Positions 1 to 12,350 are shown, counted from the first letter of the stretch. The stretch: DNA of 64,000 nt from Zeugodacus cucurbitae (GCF_028554725.1 NC_071667.1:11701501-11765500); one strand, 5' to 3'. Numbers and translations are program-made. Notes: generated by a model from the sequence alone, not told the origin.

Positions 1-206
1 CATTAGTTTTTGAAATAGAGCCATAGTTTTTTGGAATTTTCGACAACTAAAATAATTAGGGCTTTAAGAAACTGTATAACAGAATAATAGAGACAAATAG
101 AAGCATGGGATGTAAACACTACTCGAATACATTTCGCTACTGTCCACTACATACAACAACAACACCGAAAGCCGATAGGAAGGAGTGGCCTAATGCTGCC
201 GCTCAC

Positions 207-1543
207 CTGGCTTTGACTATCCACCAGATTTACTTTTGTCAACGATATTGGCGTGGACTGCGATAGCGGTGAGTGTATGGGCGTTGCAGTCGCACTACTA
301 CGATTCGATGTTGTTGGTGTAAGACGTTTGTTGGTGTTAATAGCGACCGCCATGAGTGGCTTGGTCACGGCCGGCGCAATTAAAAGATTTTTACAGCGTT
401 TTTGTGCGGTAGCATAAATGGGTTCGCTTAATTTTGTTATTACAGCATTTGGCTGCGCAACGAAAACAGTCGGCAATGTAACAAGCGATTGCAACGCCGC
501 CAATTTCGGCACAGCCGGAAGCGGATCTGACAGCCTTTGTGGCGTGTTAATTAATGCCGTGGTCGAAGCGTGCGTGTGAAGCGGGATATCGACAGCACTG
601 ACCGCATCCTCACCGCAGGCGGCAACAGCATCAGCACCGGCGGTAACCTCATCAACATCATCCATTGTCACCGTGATGGTGATCAACGATGATTGCTGCA
701 GTGCAATTGGTGACTGCAACTGCGCATATTGTTGTTGTTGTGGAAGCCGCTGGTGCTGCTGCTGGTGCTGATGCGTGTACTGATGCGGATGCAAATGTTG
801 TTGCTGCGGCGGCGCCAACAGTTGTTGCTGTTGTTGGCGTTGCACGCGTGCGCGAAGCTGTGGACTTACTTGGGAGGAGCTACCGCGTTGTGGTATTGGT
901 GGCGGCACTGCGTTGTCCGCGCCCGACCCCGTCAATGCCTGATGCTGATAGGGTGAGGCCAAGCCGTTGTGCACATACAGGTCCGGCGGTTCACAATTGT
1001 GACAACCGCTGGTCTTGGCATCAGCAGCGTCAGTGCTTGTAGGTGTTGATATCGGCGTAGACTCCGTGGGCGCATTGGCGTCACCTGTCAGCACTTTGTT
1101 AGCTAAAGTTGTATTGATTTTTAACCGTGGCTTTAGTGGCGCAAAGAAATGCCTTGGGCTATTTAGCGTTGGTAAAGCATTCGATGGCGTCGTTGTAATT
1201 GCAACCGTCTCCACGGCAGTCGTGTTTGGTGGTTGAACACTCGGCGCTGATATCGTGAGGCTTGCGGAGTTTGCTACCGACTCATTACAAGCCGGCGGCG
1301 CCACTATTGATGGCACAAATGTGGTTAACAGTTGAGGAGGCGCCAAGCGCTGTTGTTGATTTTTTTGTTGTTGTTGTTGTTGTTGCATAGAGTTCTGCGT
1401 AATCGGTGTAGCAATTTGCAGCGCCGGTGGCGAAGCATCTGTTGAAATCTTTCTATGAGCGAAAGGTGATTGCAGCTTGTAGTCCCAACCATTGGTGTGG
1501 CGCATCAGTTTCGAAGTAGGCGAGCTCATATTGGGTGTATTAC
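207..1543 (-). CDS. Host gene exon 6, Ser/Thr/Pro/Gln-rich region
   Basis: The acceptor (TTTATTTCAG, then GTAATACACC) completes a Gly codon started by the upstream exon and opens a frame of about 445 residues. The product is low complexity: a run of seven Gln near residue 30 of the exon, His/Gln-rich tracts later, and many Ser-Pro and Thr-Pro pairs. A proline-rich PPPIPQR motif could bind SH3 domains (inference). The frame stays open to a TAG at 149-147 after a Cys-Cys-Cys-Cys-Met end. A strong in-frame donor (CAG|GTGAGC, GT at 206-205) ends the exon in phase 0, so the biological exon probably stops at 207 and the gene continues off the window. Codon use is GC-richer than the flanks, as expected for real coding sequence. 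Family not recognised. Confidence 0.8.
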
Positions 1544-1604
1544 CTGAAATAAAATAAAATTAATCACATTGCTGTACCGTTGTTGCAGCTAAAAGCTCAC
1601 TCAC

Positions 1605-2070
1605 CTATATTAGAGCCCATATGATCTTGCAACACATTCTCGAAATATGATAATGGCGGCACAACCGCTTGCAGATCATTCAGCTGATTGGCCACCTGTT
1701 CGATGGGCGTCAACGGTGTCAGCGGCCCGACCAAACTTGGCAATGTCATCTGTGAGCCACCGCCATCGCACGTATATATGTGCAGCAGTTCATTGTGTGG
1801 CACATGCGTATGCTGGTCGACGTTACTCAACGTTTCCTCCGATACCACAGACAAATGATCGAATGCTTGATGTAGATTTGGCACACTCTCAGAATTACCA
1901 CCCGCTGATTTGACCACAAAGTTGGGTGCTGTCGCTGTTGTCGTGGGCGTATCAGGCGCAAATTCAATAATAGGTTGCTTTGTCGCCAGCTGTGGACAGC
2001 TGCCACCAGTGCAACACTCATCGTTGCACTGGTCATCGTTGCCCTTGCAAGTATCACAGGAATCTGAATC
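1605..2070 (-). CDS. Host gene exon 5, Cys-rich start and conserved-looking helical end
   Basis: This 466-nt exon is flanked by short introns of 76 nt (2071-2146) and 61 nt (1544-1604). The acceptor is CACCCGCAG|GAT and the donor ATAG|GTGAGT. It reads in phase 0 for about 155 residues. It opens with an Asp/Cys-rich stretch (DSDSCDTCK, then DDQCNDECCTGGSC), which might bind metal or be disordered. It then runs through Thr-rich sequence to a segment with EQVANQLNDLQ followed by PPLSYFENVLQDHMG, which looks like a structured amphipathic region. The last base begins a Gly codon completed in the next exon. No known domain was identified by eye. Confidence 0.85.
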
Positions 2071-2146
2071 CTGCGGGTGGAATGAAATATAGACAATAAT
2101 AAAAGTATATTTTAAAATATTTCTATGCTTTCTTCAGGTGACTCAC

Positions 2147-2346
2147 ATCACTGTTGCAGTTACTGTCGCAAATGTGCCCGCTACCGCGCCCGCCGCCACT
2201 ACAAATGCTATGCCGGTTGCAATGCTCGTGATCCAGTAGCTTCGCCTTGAAGCGCTTATTCAAGCGATCGCACTCATCGCGTAGCGTCCAAATCTCGCGA
2301 CGCAGCTGTTCATTCTCTCTACGCAAGCGTTTGATGTCCGATTGCC
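2147..2346 (-). CDS. Host gene exon 4, coiled-coil core
   Basis: A 200-nt exon with acceptor CACTTCCAG|GGCAAT and donor AGTGAT|GTGAGT. The translation starts GQSDIKRLRRENEQL and continues with REIWTLRDECDRLNKRFKAKL, a clear coiled-coil pattern with Leu/Ile at a/d positions and heavy Arg/Glu charge. A His/Cys-rich linker follows (HEHCNRHSIC, then Gly/Ser, then CDSNCNSD). The 5' G of the frame comes from the previous exon. The coiled coil suggests homo- or hetero-dimerisation; the partner is unknown. The exon is GC-rich relative to its introns. Confidence 0.88.
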
Positions 2347-3591
2347 CTGGAAGTGTGAAAATGTATTGACATTACATTTCATTTAGTTACTAATTCATTA
2401 ATTATATTTTTGCTGTTAATTTGTTAGAAAGATATAAACAAATCAGTGCGTATATTAATTTTTATGTTTGCCATAAATGCTATTAATAATATTTTTTGAC
2501 GGCGTCTTAGTGTTGCACTGGAAAACCCCAATTTGCGTACTTATATACAAATAAATATCTTCCTGGCAAGTAAAATATATTTATTTTTGCTTGCGTGAAA
2601 CTGTATGTGTGTATGTGTGCAAATTTAAAATAGATGCCTTCAGTGCCAGCTGCTTTTTCACCAGATCGTTGTGATTGTGTTGTAATTATATGAAATGTAG
2701 TAAAAATGATTGTTTACTTTATGAATCCGATAATTTCCAGCAATAATTGTAAATTTGTTATTTGTTAAAAATTATATTTCTTAATATATGAAATGAATGG
2801 TTATTGTGGTGTGTCATTAGGAATAATGGCTTAATCTTTTATTTTTAGTATACCAGTATAGCAAGTTTGTTGTATGTTAATTATTATTTTAATTATTTCA
2901 GAAATATAATTTTTTTGAGGTTATGAATAATCCGTCGCAGAACCGGCAGATACTATGCTAGCTAGATTATATTTTTGATTAACGATTGAAATAAAATTTG
3001 CCTCATTTTGGTTCTCTTTCCTATCTCTTCTCTTTCCCTCTCTTTCACTATCTGTAATTAAATGGTATAACATAAATGTTGAACATTCGACACTCTGGTA
3101 ACAACAGGCTAGTTCTTAAACCACAATTTTGATACATACTTCTGTGAAGCCAATCGGCCAAATCTGTACTGAAATATGACGCCGAGATATGTTTCGTGAG
3201 TTAACTATTATATCAAAGATACCTTAAAGTAGCAAGACCTTCAACAAGATTATGTCAATCGTCAATGAGAGGCGACTGACAATACGCGTCAACGTAATTG
3301 GAAGTCAGCTTGTTGAAGTTAATAGTATTCCAAAAACAACGATATTTGTAATTATATAATTCTTCAAATGATGTGTCGAGAAATTATAACCATCGTTTTT
3401 TGCATTTATTTTTTTAAATGAATCCACTATACGAACCAGCCTAATTTCCATAACTCGAACTCTTGAATTGGCAACAGAAATTCATTCAAATTTACTTTTA
3501 CTGTCTTTAAAACCTAATTATGGATTTTGTACATATATTTTGTTATAAACTTTATGCTAGATGAGGATAAAGAGTCTTTTAATTATTATTG
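2347..3591. other. Intron 3, left part, no feature seen
   Basis: AT-rich intronic sequence between exon 4 and the TTAA element. It contains short TG and TA tracts and a TTTCTCTCTTT pyrimidine stretch near 3020-3050. No coding exon or element was recognised. Confidence 0.5.
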
Positions 3592-3595
3592 TTAA

Positions 3596-4250
3596 GGTGT
3601 TAGGGGTAGTCAGGATTTTCAAAAATTTTCGTTAAGTGTAATTTTTTAAAAAATATTCTCTGAAAATTTGTGGTTGATCCGATAATTACTTTCCGAGTTA
3701 TTCGACAAATAAGAAAGAGCGCTCGGGTACTCCAAAACGCTCGGGAGCATGTCTGTAGCTAACTTTAAATGCGTTTTTCTCAAAATGTTGTTTGCGAACT
3801 GGTGACAACTGTAAATCGAATACCATTCAGTATATTTTAAAGAAATGCATACAGCTTTAAGAATAGATAATAAACTCAGGCCCCATCGAAAAATTTTTTT
3901 CTTCAAAATTTCGATTCGTTAAGTCCAATTAACTGTTGATTTTTTCCCGAAAATTTATAATTTTTGATAATGTTTGAAAACACACTTCGATCAGGCCCAG
4001 GATTATCTATTTATAAAACTAATTTTTCTTATCCGAATGATTTCAGATGAATCTCCTAAGACTTTGATATTCGCCGCAAGTACCTTTTTTTGGAACTGAG
4101 TCAACACAAACAGCTATAACTTTGGAAATTATAATTTTTTTTCAAATTTTCGTGACATTGTGTAATAATGCCATATTATTACTTTAGCAAAATAACTTGT
4201 TTTAATAGCAAAAAAGTATTTTTTTCGTGTCTCTGGCTACCCCTAACCCC
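3596..4250. mobile_element. piggyBac-like MITE (TTAA target site)
   Basis: The element is flanked by TTAA at 3592-3595 and 4251-4254. Its ends are inverted repeats: left GGTGTTAGGGGTAGTCAG, right the complement of GGGGTTAGGGGTAGCCAG, about 18 bp with two or three mismatches. The 655-bp interior is AT-rich without a transposase frame. TTAA duplication is the hallmark of piggyBac; the terminal bases do not match the classic CCC start, so the superfamily is an inference. A nonautonomous copy. Confidence 0.6.
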
Positions 4251-4254
4251 TTAA

Positions 4255-7200
4255 GAGAAAGATAGATGGATGAATTGGCTTATCAATGGATTATAAAATT
4301 TAAAAAATATGAAGAATATAATTTTTCGCAGAAAACTTTTAAAAGTGACACATTTTAACACAGCGCCATCTGGCGTTACTTTAGCTAACAATTTACTTTG
4401 AAAAATAAGACACTAATCCAAAAAGCACTAATTTATCGTAATTTTAAAGATAATAATTGCATTACTTGAACGCTTTAATTAGCATAACCTTCGCTTTTCA
4501 CTCAATTTTTTCAGGGTCAACAATTTTAAAAACCTACAAAAACGAAAAGGAAATCTATCGGTAAAAACCTTTGATATTTTTTCTCGGTAGATTTCTTATA
4601 TTTTTTTACAAAGAACTTTATATTTTTTTCATAGAAATTTTGCTGTTAATTTTTTTGTTTTCTTTATCAACCTTTGCGAATTAATGACTCTCTTCAATAC
4701 CCCAACCAGTGTTTATTGTATTTTATGAAGTGCTGACATAATATTCACAAATATTTTTACAACTGATGACAGTTTGACGACCTCCACAGTAAATGCATTA
4801 TATTATATGACATTAATTAGTGCATGACTAGAGCGTCCTTAAGCCACATGCGTACATATGTATTTATGTTTAGATGAATATGTATGCAATTAGTTGCATG
4901 TACACAGACATACACACTCAAAGGTATATACATGCATCTATTATATTATCGCATGAATGACATGAGTAAATACTTAATGTTTTCTTTGAATGATTTTCTG
5001 CATTGCAATCCATTATTTTCAAACTGACAGCAACAACAATAACAAACAGCCACTGACACAACAAAATCACAACATTATGGTTAGAAAGCGTCTTGTTTTC
5101 AAAATCAACTATTCATATGTAATTTACAAAACAAAATTACTACAATTATGCACCGACACACACACTCAAACACGCACAGGTTTTGTTAATTATGTGAAAA
5201 TTGCAAAACAAAACAAACATTTAAACATAACACTTGCGAATGCTAGCCAATTTTTTTTTCAATTCACTAAAATCAAAATATAGTCAATTTTCGTTTGGCG
5301 TCGTTTATTGAAATACCGTTAAAATGCCTATAATTAATATAATATTAGTAGTATATATCAACGTATATATATATATTTAAGTATGAAACACACGTGCCGC
5401 TTGCGTTAGCTTGTTCGTTCGTTCGAACATATTTAAAAAGTCAACGCTGACTGGTTGGACATTTTGCAGATTTGCCGAAAATTTCAGAAAAATTCAATAA
5501 AATCACAAAAATTCATAAGCTTTAATATTTTGCGTACACTTGTATTTGTATGCATTACAGTCGCATAGACGTATGCGAATATAGATATGAGTATATGTGT
5601 ATACACCCAGTAGGAAATGCTGGGAGTAGTTACAAAAATCACTAGCTTGAAAGTAGTGCGATTTAGATTAGTTTATGCTGGTACTTGGAGATCTAAAATA
5701 TTGGTGGCATGGTATCTACAACAATTCTATATAATTTTCACTTAAAATTATAGATTTCTTAGGCCGTAAGTATCTTTTCGAATGTATTATTGATAATCAA
5801 AGACCCTCCCCTTAAATCTTTGTTAAAAAAAATACATTACAACAACAATTTATTTAATTTTCCATTTCATTGGGAGATAACTCGACGACTTTAATACTAT
5901 ATGGATGTCAGAGTGTCCACTTCTTTCATACAAGACGTCATGAAGTAATATCTTTAATTTATCTATGAAAATGCGTTAAAAATGTAACAGGAAAAATCTA
6001 ATGTGCTTTCTATTTCTATCAGCCCAGAAGTGGACACTTCTCTAGCTCTCTCTCTCTCTCTCTCTTACACCAAGTTTAGTTTAGATGATAACTCTCTCAC
6101 ACTATTGATTTCTAACGAAGATCTCAGAAATATGAAAGCAACATTGTCTAACAGTCAGCTTTTACCCTTTTTTTACCCTTGGACTTTCACTTGTTTCTCT
6201 TCGGAAACTTCGGCAACTGTAAAAAGTAATAGGACGAAGAAGATATCAACGAGATAAATACTACGTTTAATGCTATAGAGAAAGAATAATTGTACTACTG
6301 TAAATGCTACGTTTAATGCTATAGAGAAAGAAGATTTGTACTGCCACAGTTATTCATTTCATACATTACCAACAAACTAGTTTGCAACCAACAGGAGTGC
6401 ACTTTCCTAATGGGTACTCACATATATATATTTTCAGCTATGTTATTGTGTGTGTGATCGTGAGCATTTGCACACTGGCGAAATTGAAATTTTTGAAAAA
6501 CGTCGACAGCAATTATGGCACTGACATTACGCCAAAGATAAACACAACGAAAATCAGCTCGAGAAACATGCCAAAAAAAAAACTATTGAAATTCTGAGTA
6601 CTTTTCTGGGAGAGACTATCTCGTTTCATGAACACATGTGCCGAATAGCTGCTCTAGAAATACTATTTTTCTCAACGCAGCACTCTTTAAGCGCTAAGAG
6701 CGCAATTGAATCTCCCAGATGAGGGGAAAAATGAGGCGTTTCTGCCAGAGAACATTCTTCAAAGCGTAAAAGTTTATTTTTTTCGACTGAATCACGGCAA
6801 GGAAAGTCGTGGAAACAAAAGCAATTGAATTAGAGTGAGAAAAAAGTTGAGTTGAAAAATAAGAATAACATTTTTTATACATCATTCTGTGGTTTGTTTA
6901 CATTTTTTGAGTTTTTTTCGTTTTTAGCTGTCTTGCGATCTGCCAAAACACGTAACACGATTAATGATTTTATTTCGATTTATATATTGCGCTGGTGTTA
7001 AATGCTTTCACATATATACATATACTCACACATACTTGTAGGTATTCTTATAAGACTGTAAATAAATAAGCTTGTTATTCTCGCTAAAAAATGCGAGCGT
7101 GCAAGTTTATGGGAATTTTTTTTTATAATTATTTTTGTTTTTTAATTTCGTATACATTATTTTACAGGTGCGTATGGTTCGACATTCGCACATCTGGCTG

Positions 7201-7319
7201 CTTTTGTCTGGGCGATGAAGGTGTAAAATGCGTTCATCAGTTTGGCGTATTAGTGATCATGCCCCATAAGAAAATATACTACGATGAAATCATGTGTAGA
7301 AGTTCACGTAAGTGAGGAA
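4255..7319. other. Intron 3, middle part, mostly featureless
   Basis: AT-rich sequence with a (CT)n run at about 6041-6064, TATA-type microsatellites near 5360 and 7010, and A/T homopolymers. Several ORFs of 60-100 codons are present but none has coding-like composition or recognisable motifs. Confidence 0.45.
6256..6350 (+). repeat. Imperfect tandem duplication, unit about 46 bp
   Basis: The segment with core CTACGTTTAATGCTATAGAG at about 6264 recurs at about 6310, each followed by AAAGAA and a TTGTACT motif. Two copies only; a simple local duplication. Confidence 0.6.
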
Positions 7320-7329
7320 AGTTTTTGAG

Positions 7330-7790
7330 TGTCATACATTTGGGAGTGGCCAGAATCGATTCTTAGACTGGCTTACGACTTCCGGTTTTAGACCAAGTGT
7401 CCTCTGGGTAGCCAACAAACAGCCGTTTGGAGGCGAGCTAAAGTGAGAAGGCGAACCCGCTTCAGCGGTTGTGTGTAAGGTTTGGGACCCACCACTTAAA
7501 AACGAAGTACCAATGAAAATCGACTAAAAGCTCGGATGAGAATGATGAATTGTATGAGTTATACGACGACATTGACATGGTTCAGCGAATAAAAATAAAA
7601 ACTGAATACCATATGTCCTGCATGCAAAGAGTCCCCGCATGACACCAACCACGTCTTTGCATGCCTCCTAAAACACTACTCATGTAACACCCCTTTCCCT
7701 TTGCCTCGACCCTATCGAAACAGCTCGTTTCCTGGGCCTCCCGTTAGATAATTCCGATGACAATTAGTCTGCGCTTGCTAGTACAGGCAC
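7330..7790 (+). pseudogene. Relic of a non-LTR (LINE) retrotransposon, C-terminal reverse transcriptase end
   Basis: At 7614-7664 the plus strand encodes CPACKESPHDTNHVFAC, a CX2CX8HX3C knuckle typical of the far C-terminus of Jockey/R1-type reverse transcriptases. Downstream, out of frame, are traces of the usual follow-on (CGTTTCCTGGGCCTCCCG region near 7730). The stretch upstream (7330-7600) is GC-richer than the intron and resembles degraded repeat sequence. Stops and frameshifts throughout. A dead 5'-truncated fragment. Confidence 0.55.
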
Positions 7791-8404
7791 TGTTTCGAAA
7801 TAAAGCATCATTTAGAGAAGTGACATCTCAACACAACATTATTGAACCAACTTTCCCACAGTCATATTAGCTTACACTTTGTACAACATTTCCTACAGGT
7901 TTGTTTGACAAAAGTACATATAAATGACGAATGAACACTATAAGAAACTTTAAAGAACAAGTGGCTGACAGTTTTATCTGCATGGTGAACAGCTTACCTT
8001 CAATTCTACGTAGTTACTATTGGAATTTTTTTTTGTTATTTTCACAAATTTTTCCGCGCATTGTCACCTTCTGTTTTGCTTCTAAACAGACAGACAGATT
8101 TTATAATTCATTTAACTTTTTTGACGCATTTTCAGTGTTTTTTTTTTGTGAACTTTTTATAATATTTTTATATTTAATTAGTTTTAGTTTTTTTTTTTAA
8201 TTCAATGTCTGTAGTTAAAAAAAAAAACATATAATGCGAAAAACATATTTCAGCGCATGTGGCATCCACATGTCAGTTGTGTGAATGGTGACTTGCCAAA
8301 ATAGACTTTTACTTTTGAACCCTACTAATGAGTGATAATTAGCATTTAGACAGCAGTTAATTAGCAATTCTCTAAGAAATTGTTGATAATTTTCTAGTAC
8401 TTAC
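7791..8404. other. Intron 3, right end
   Basis: AT-rich with long T runs near 8025-8195 and an A run at about 8217-8226. It leads to the exon 3 donor at 8404. Nothing else recognised. Confidence 0.45.
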
Positions 8405-8493
8405 CTCTCTCAACCTCAGCATTTATATTTATGGTACGCAGCCTCAGCTCCTCATTCTCATAGATCATGCCACGTGATGACTTTCGATCCAAT
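8405..8493 (-). CDS. Host gene exon 3, start of coiled coil
   Basis: An 89-nt exon with acceptor CACTTGCAG|ATTGG and a near-perfect donor GAGAG|GTAAGTAC. It translates as LDRKSSRG then MIYENEELRLRTININAEVER, in frame with the coiled coil of the next exon across a 6.06-kb intron. The first base is the third position of an Arg codon begun in the upstream microexon. An internal ATG (MIYENEEL) could serve as a start if an alternative promoter lies in the 22-kb intron upstream. It is too short to be found by ORF length, but the splice sites and phase make it convincing. Confidence 0.82.
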
Positions 8494-10966
8494 CTGCAAG
8501 TGTGCGTTAGAGTGGTGGAAATTAGTGTTGAATTGACGTAATAAAATATAACAAATTTAATTTTAAAACAAATATTTTAAGAAATTATGCTAAATTACAC
8601 TAATCACAACAACCAAACACGCTTACGAAGTGTAGCCATCCCAAATTGTCCGTTGCCGCCACAGACGCATAATGGCGCGTTCTCATATTAAATAATAAAT
8701 TTTCGCGATGTACTCAACACTCCATTTCAACCAAAATGGATGTAAAATCTAGTATTTATTTCATTTATATTATTTCATTTATAAATGAAATTAAGCATAT
8801 TTTTGAAACATTATAAAGAAATAGCTGTATGCAAAAATAATGGTAAGTTTAAAACAAATCAATTGAAAAGCTTAAACGGGATCCATTTAAGTGCCTTTCC
8901 CGCTTAAGTCTCTTAAAAGTCTTGCATTTTAAGAAGGGCACTTAAGCGGAGATTACTGTACTTGATATAGAGCAGAAGAGATGCCTGCAACTTTTGGAAG
9001 AAATATATATGTACTTTGCTTGATTTCAGGACACAAAAATCATATATATCGGAGCTGAATTTATAAATATTTATACAATGATATCAATATGGAAGAAGTG
9101 AACGCAATTACCGAAGGAAATATAAAAATTCGTAAACCCGAATATGAAAAGTATTCTACGAATATCTCGAAAGGAAATAGTATAGACAGTTATTATTATG
9201 AAAAAGTAGTTTTAACAAAATTTCCCACCCGCTAATTTGGACACAACTTATCGTAAAACAGGTTGACTCATGTGTATGGTTTGACGGACCTCCATGCAGA
9301 AATCGATAATTTCCATCCTAGTTTGTTATTTGTGCTTTCAGATCGGTATAGTTAATTGACTAGCGCGGAATGCGAATAGTCTGCCGAATATCTCAGAAAC
9401 CAATATTAATTGAATAACGGACAACTTGAACTTCCGAAATCACTAACTGACCCATTCTATAATCAATACGTTGTTCAACGGCGGTTATGAACCGACTTTG
9501 TCAATTTGGATATATACATGCGTCAGGTTAGGTTAGGGGTCTGATCATCACACGAAAAGTTATAAAATTTCACTTATATATCGCTAAATTGCTGTGAACC
9601 TGGTCAGATTGAAGTTTATTCGAAGGTTTTAAACAAACTTAGTCTAGTGAAAGTTGGTTAGTGGAGGAGAAAATATCTGAATGTTTCCATCTCGCATTCC
9701 TCCATACAATTTTGGCCCGACTTAGTAATCTTACTAGCCTCACAGAATGTACGCCTTGGGTATATTGGGTAGTAATTAGTTAGAACTCCTTTATTATTAT
9801 TAAGTAATATGTTCATACAAATTTTTTGTTGTATTTGTTACAGCGACGTTTTATTATTTATTTATTATTATTCTCTCATGTGATAAATATTTGTACGAAA
9901 AGCATATGCAACACAATATTTGTTGTTTTTGTTTTCTTAATTATAGTATCTAGGATTGTTTGCCTTTTATTTTTAAAATAGTCCCATTGACTATTCCGGA
10001 TCAGCATGATCACCACACATAAACTTGGTCCACTTTTTAGTTTATCTTTATGTTTCGGTTTTTCCTTTTGTTATTTCGACTTTTTTATTACAATTCAAAA
10101 CACGTTTTTTCATGTACATATGTATGTATTTTCATACTCCATATGACAATTTAGTTCTTGTAAATTCCAGCGTTAAGCACATCGACGTTCATCTGAAGCT
10201 AAAAACCGAAATCAACCGTTCTCCAGCGGATTCTGTAAGTAGACTAAATAAGCTACCTTCACCGATTTTGCAGATTAGTTGGTCGTTTTTTCTGCTTGTT
10301 TTTGTTTTGCCAATGTGTTTGTTATTGTTGCACCCCCAATTTTTTATTGCTGTCTTCCGCTACTTTTGCTCATGTTTACCATTGTTGTTATTGTTGTTGC
10401 TGTTGCCGCCAATAATTATCATCAACATTTAATTTGCCAACGATTTAGCATAGGTTAGAGGGAGCTGCTGCTGCCTACGTTTGGCAAAAAATACAAATTA
10501 AAAAAAAAAAAAGAAAAAAACAACAACAACAACATACGATATATGCTTGCAAACAAAAGTTGTGATGTAGAAATAAAATAACAAAGAAAAAAATGAAAAT
10601 AATGCGATGCCAAAGGTATGTGTCGGTGAAAATCGGAGGAGAAATCTGCTCGCCACGTATATCAAATGGCGACGAACGAAACGCCGAATGGCCAACTAAT
10701 ATGCGTCGAATACAATTCACTTGGCACTTTATTTTGGAGCAGCGGCGACGTGTGTACCTACTTCGCCAGTACATACACATGTAAACAAATGTTTTTTTAC
10801 GATACGCCAGGGAGAAGGGTGCTGTCGGTGCTTCAAACGCAATTAATGGCCAACTGCCACTACGCAAAATGGCTTAGAGGCATAATTTATATGTTGAAAC
10901 GTAAAAAATAGACAGAACAATCACTATTCGCTGGATACAGGGTGTTGAATTATGGACATAATAATA
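8494..10966. other. Intron 2, left part, mostly featureless
   Basis: AT-rich intron. Items seen: a possible transposon end at 8868-8957, a 64-nt plus-strand exon-like segment at 10171-10234 of doubtful meaning, and a somewhat GC-richer patch at 10620-10900 with open frames on both strands that match nothing I know. Confidence 0.4.
8868..8957. repeat. Imperfect palindrome, possible pogo/Tigger-type transposon remnant
   Basis: CTTAAACGGGATCCATTTAA and AGTGCCTTTCCCGCTTAAG on the left are loosely mirrored by GGGCACTTAAGCGGAG on the right, ending AGATTACTG before TA. A terminal CAGTAATCT next to TA (reverse strand) resembles pogo/Tigger ends. Too short to assign with confidence. Confidence 0.25.
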
Positions 10967-12346
10967 ACAAGTAAGGAAAGGCTAAGTTCGAGTGCAACCG
11001 AACATTTTATACTCTCGCAATTTATTGAAGAAATTTAACCAATACATATATGCGGAATAAAGCTCCCCTTATTTTTGAAAAACCTATAATTAGGTATATG
11101 GGAGCTAGGAGAAGTTACTTTTGAAAAACCTACAATGAGGTATATGGAAATGTTATGACCCGATTTTAATAATTTTTGGAACAGAGACACACTATTAGAA
11201 GAAAACAATTTCCTCTGAATTAAATTGAGATATCTGAGAGATTTACCCATATTTTCGGTTAAAATTTATCCTTAGGCGCTGAGTTGAACATGTTCGATAT
11301 CTGGGGCCTTGAAAAGTTATGGTCCGTTTTCGACAATTTTTTCACAAGTGAAGCCAGAGATGATATGCACTAATTGTGTAAAGTTTTACTCCGTTATCTT
11401 CATTGGTTCCTTATGTTTACATTATAAAGTGAAGCAATAAGATGGATTTCAAAATTGAGTTACAAGGAAAGTAGTAGTGGTTGTGAACTGATTTCGCCCA
11501 TTTTTGTCCGTGTTATCAGGGTGTCAAGAAAATATTATATACCGAATTTCATTCGAATCGGTCGAATAGTTCCTGAGATATGGTTTTTAACCCATAAGTG
11601 GGCGACGCCACGCCCATTTTCCATTTTGTAAAAAAATCTGAGTACAGCTCCCTTCTGCTATTTCTTCTGCAAAATTTAGTGTTTCTGACGTTTTTCGTTA
11701 GTGAGTTAACCCACTTTTAGTAATTTTCAACCTAACCTTTGTATGGGAGGTGGGAGTGGTTATTATCCGGTTTCAACCATTTTTATGGTGTGTGGTGGGG
11801 TATGTATGAGAACCGACTGCAGAAAGTTTGGTTTATATAGCTTTATTAGTTTGCGAGTTAAATACAAATAACCGATTTGGGGCGGGGCCACGCCCACTTC
11901 CCCAAAAAAATTACATCCAAATATGCCCCATCCTAGTACGATCCTTTATTCCAAATTTTATTATATTTTATTTTATATCTTCATTTATGGCTTAGTTATG
12001 ACACTTTATGTGTTTTTGGTTTTCGCCATTTTGTGGGCGTGGCAATGGTCCGATTCTGCCCATTTTCGAACTTGATCTTCTTATGGTGCCAAGGAATATT
12101 TGTGCCAAGTTTCGTCAAGATATCTTAATTTTTACTCAAGTTACAGCTTGCACAGACGGACAGACAGACAGACGGACAGACGGACGGACGGACAGACATC
12201 CGGATTTCAAATCTACTCGTCACCCTGATCACTTTGATATATATGACTCTATATCTAACTCTTTTAGTTTTAGGTGTTACAAACAACCGTTATGTGGACA
12301 AAACTATTATACTCTCTTTAGCAACTTTTGTTGCGAGAGTATAAAA
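10967..12346 (+). mobile_element. INE-like interspersed element with (GTCY)n tract, full-length copy A
   Basis: It begins ACAAGTAAGGAAAGGCTAAG, followed by a small hairpin (GTTCG, GTGCAAC, CGAAC) and TTTATACTCTCGCAA. It ends with the inverted form TTGCGAGAGTATAAA, preceded by GCAAC/GTTGC hairpin arms. The interior has repeated CCACGCCCA(C/T) boxes and a GACG/GACA tetranucleotide tract at 12153-12197, the complement of (GTCY)n. Subterminal inverted repeats, a 3' hairpin and a (GTCY)n core resemble DINE-1/mini-me (Helentron-associated) elements of Diptera, though this copy is longer than usual. No protein-coding frame. The best preserved of about ten copies here. Confidence 0.6.
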
Positions 12347-12350
12347 AGAA

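Noticed and set aside
689..1236. Ala/Val/Leu-rich plus-strand ORFs
   Set aside because: Antisense shadows of the poly-Gln coding exon on the other strand.
9525..9540. AGGTTAGGTTAGGGG resembling insect telomere repeat
   Set aside because: Only two units, internal, and flies lack TTAGG telomeres.
10475..10911. Overlapping ORFs of 81-130 codons on both strands
   Set aside because: No motif or splice support, and part runs through an A/T homopolymer; left as unexplained intron.
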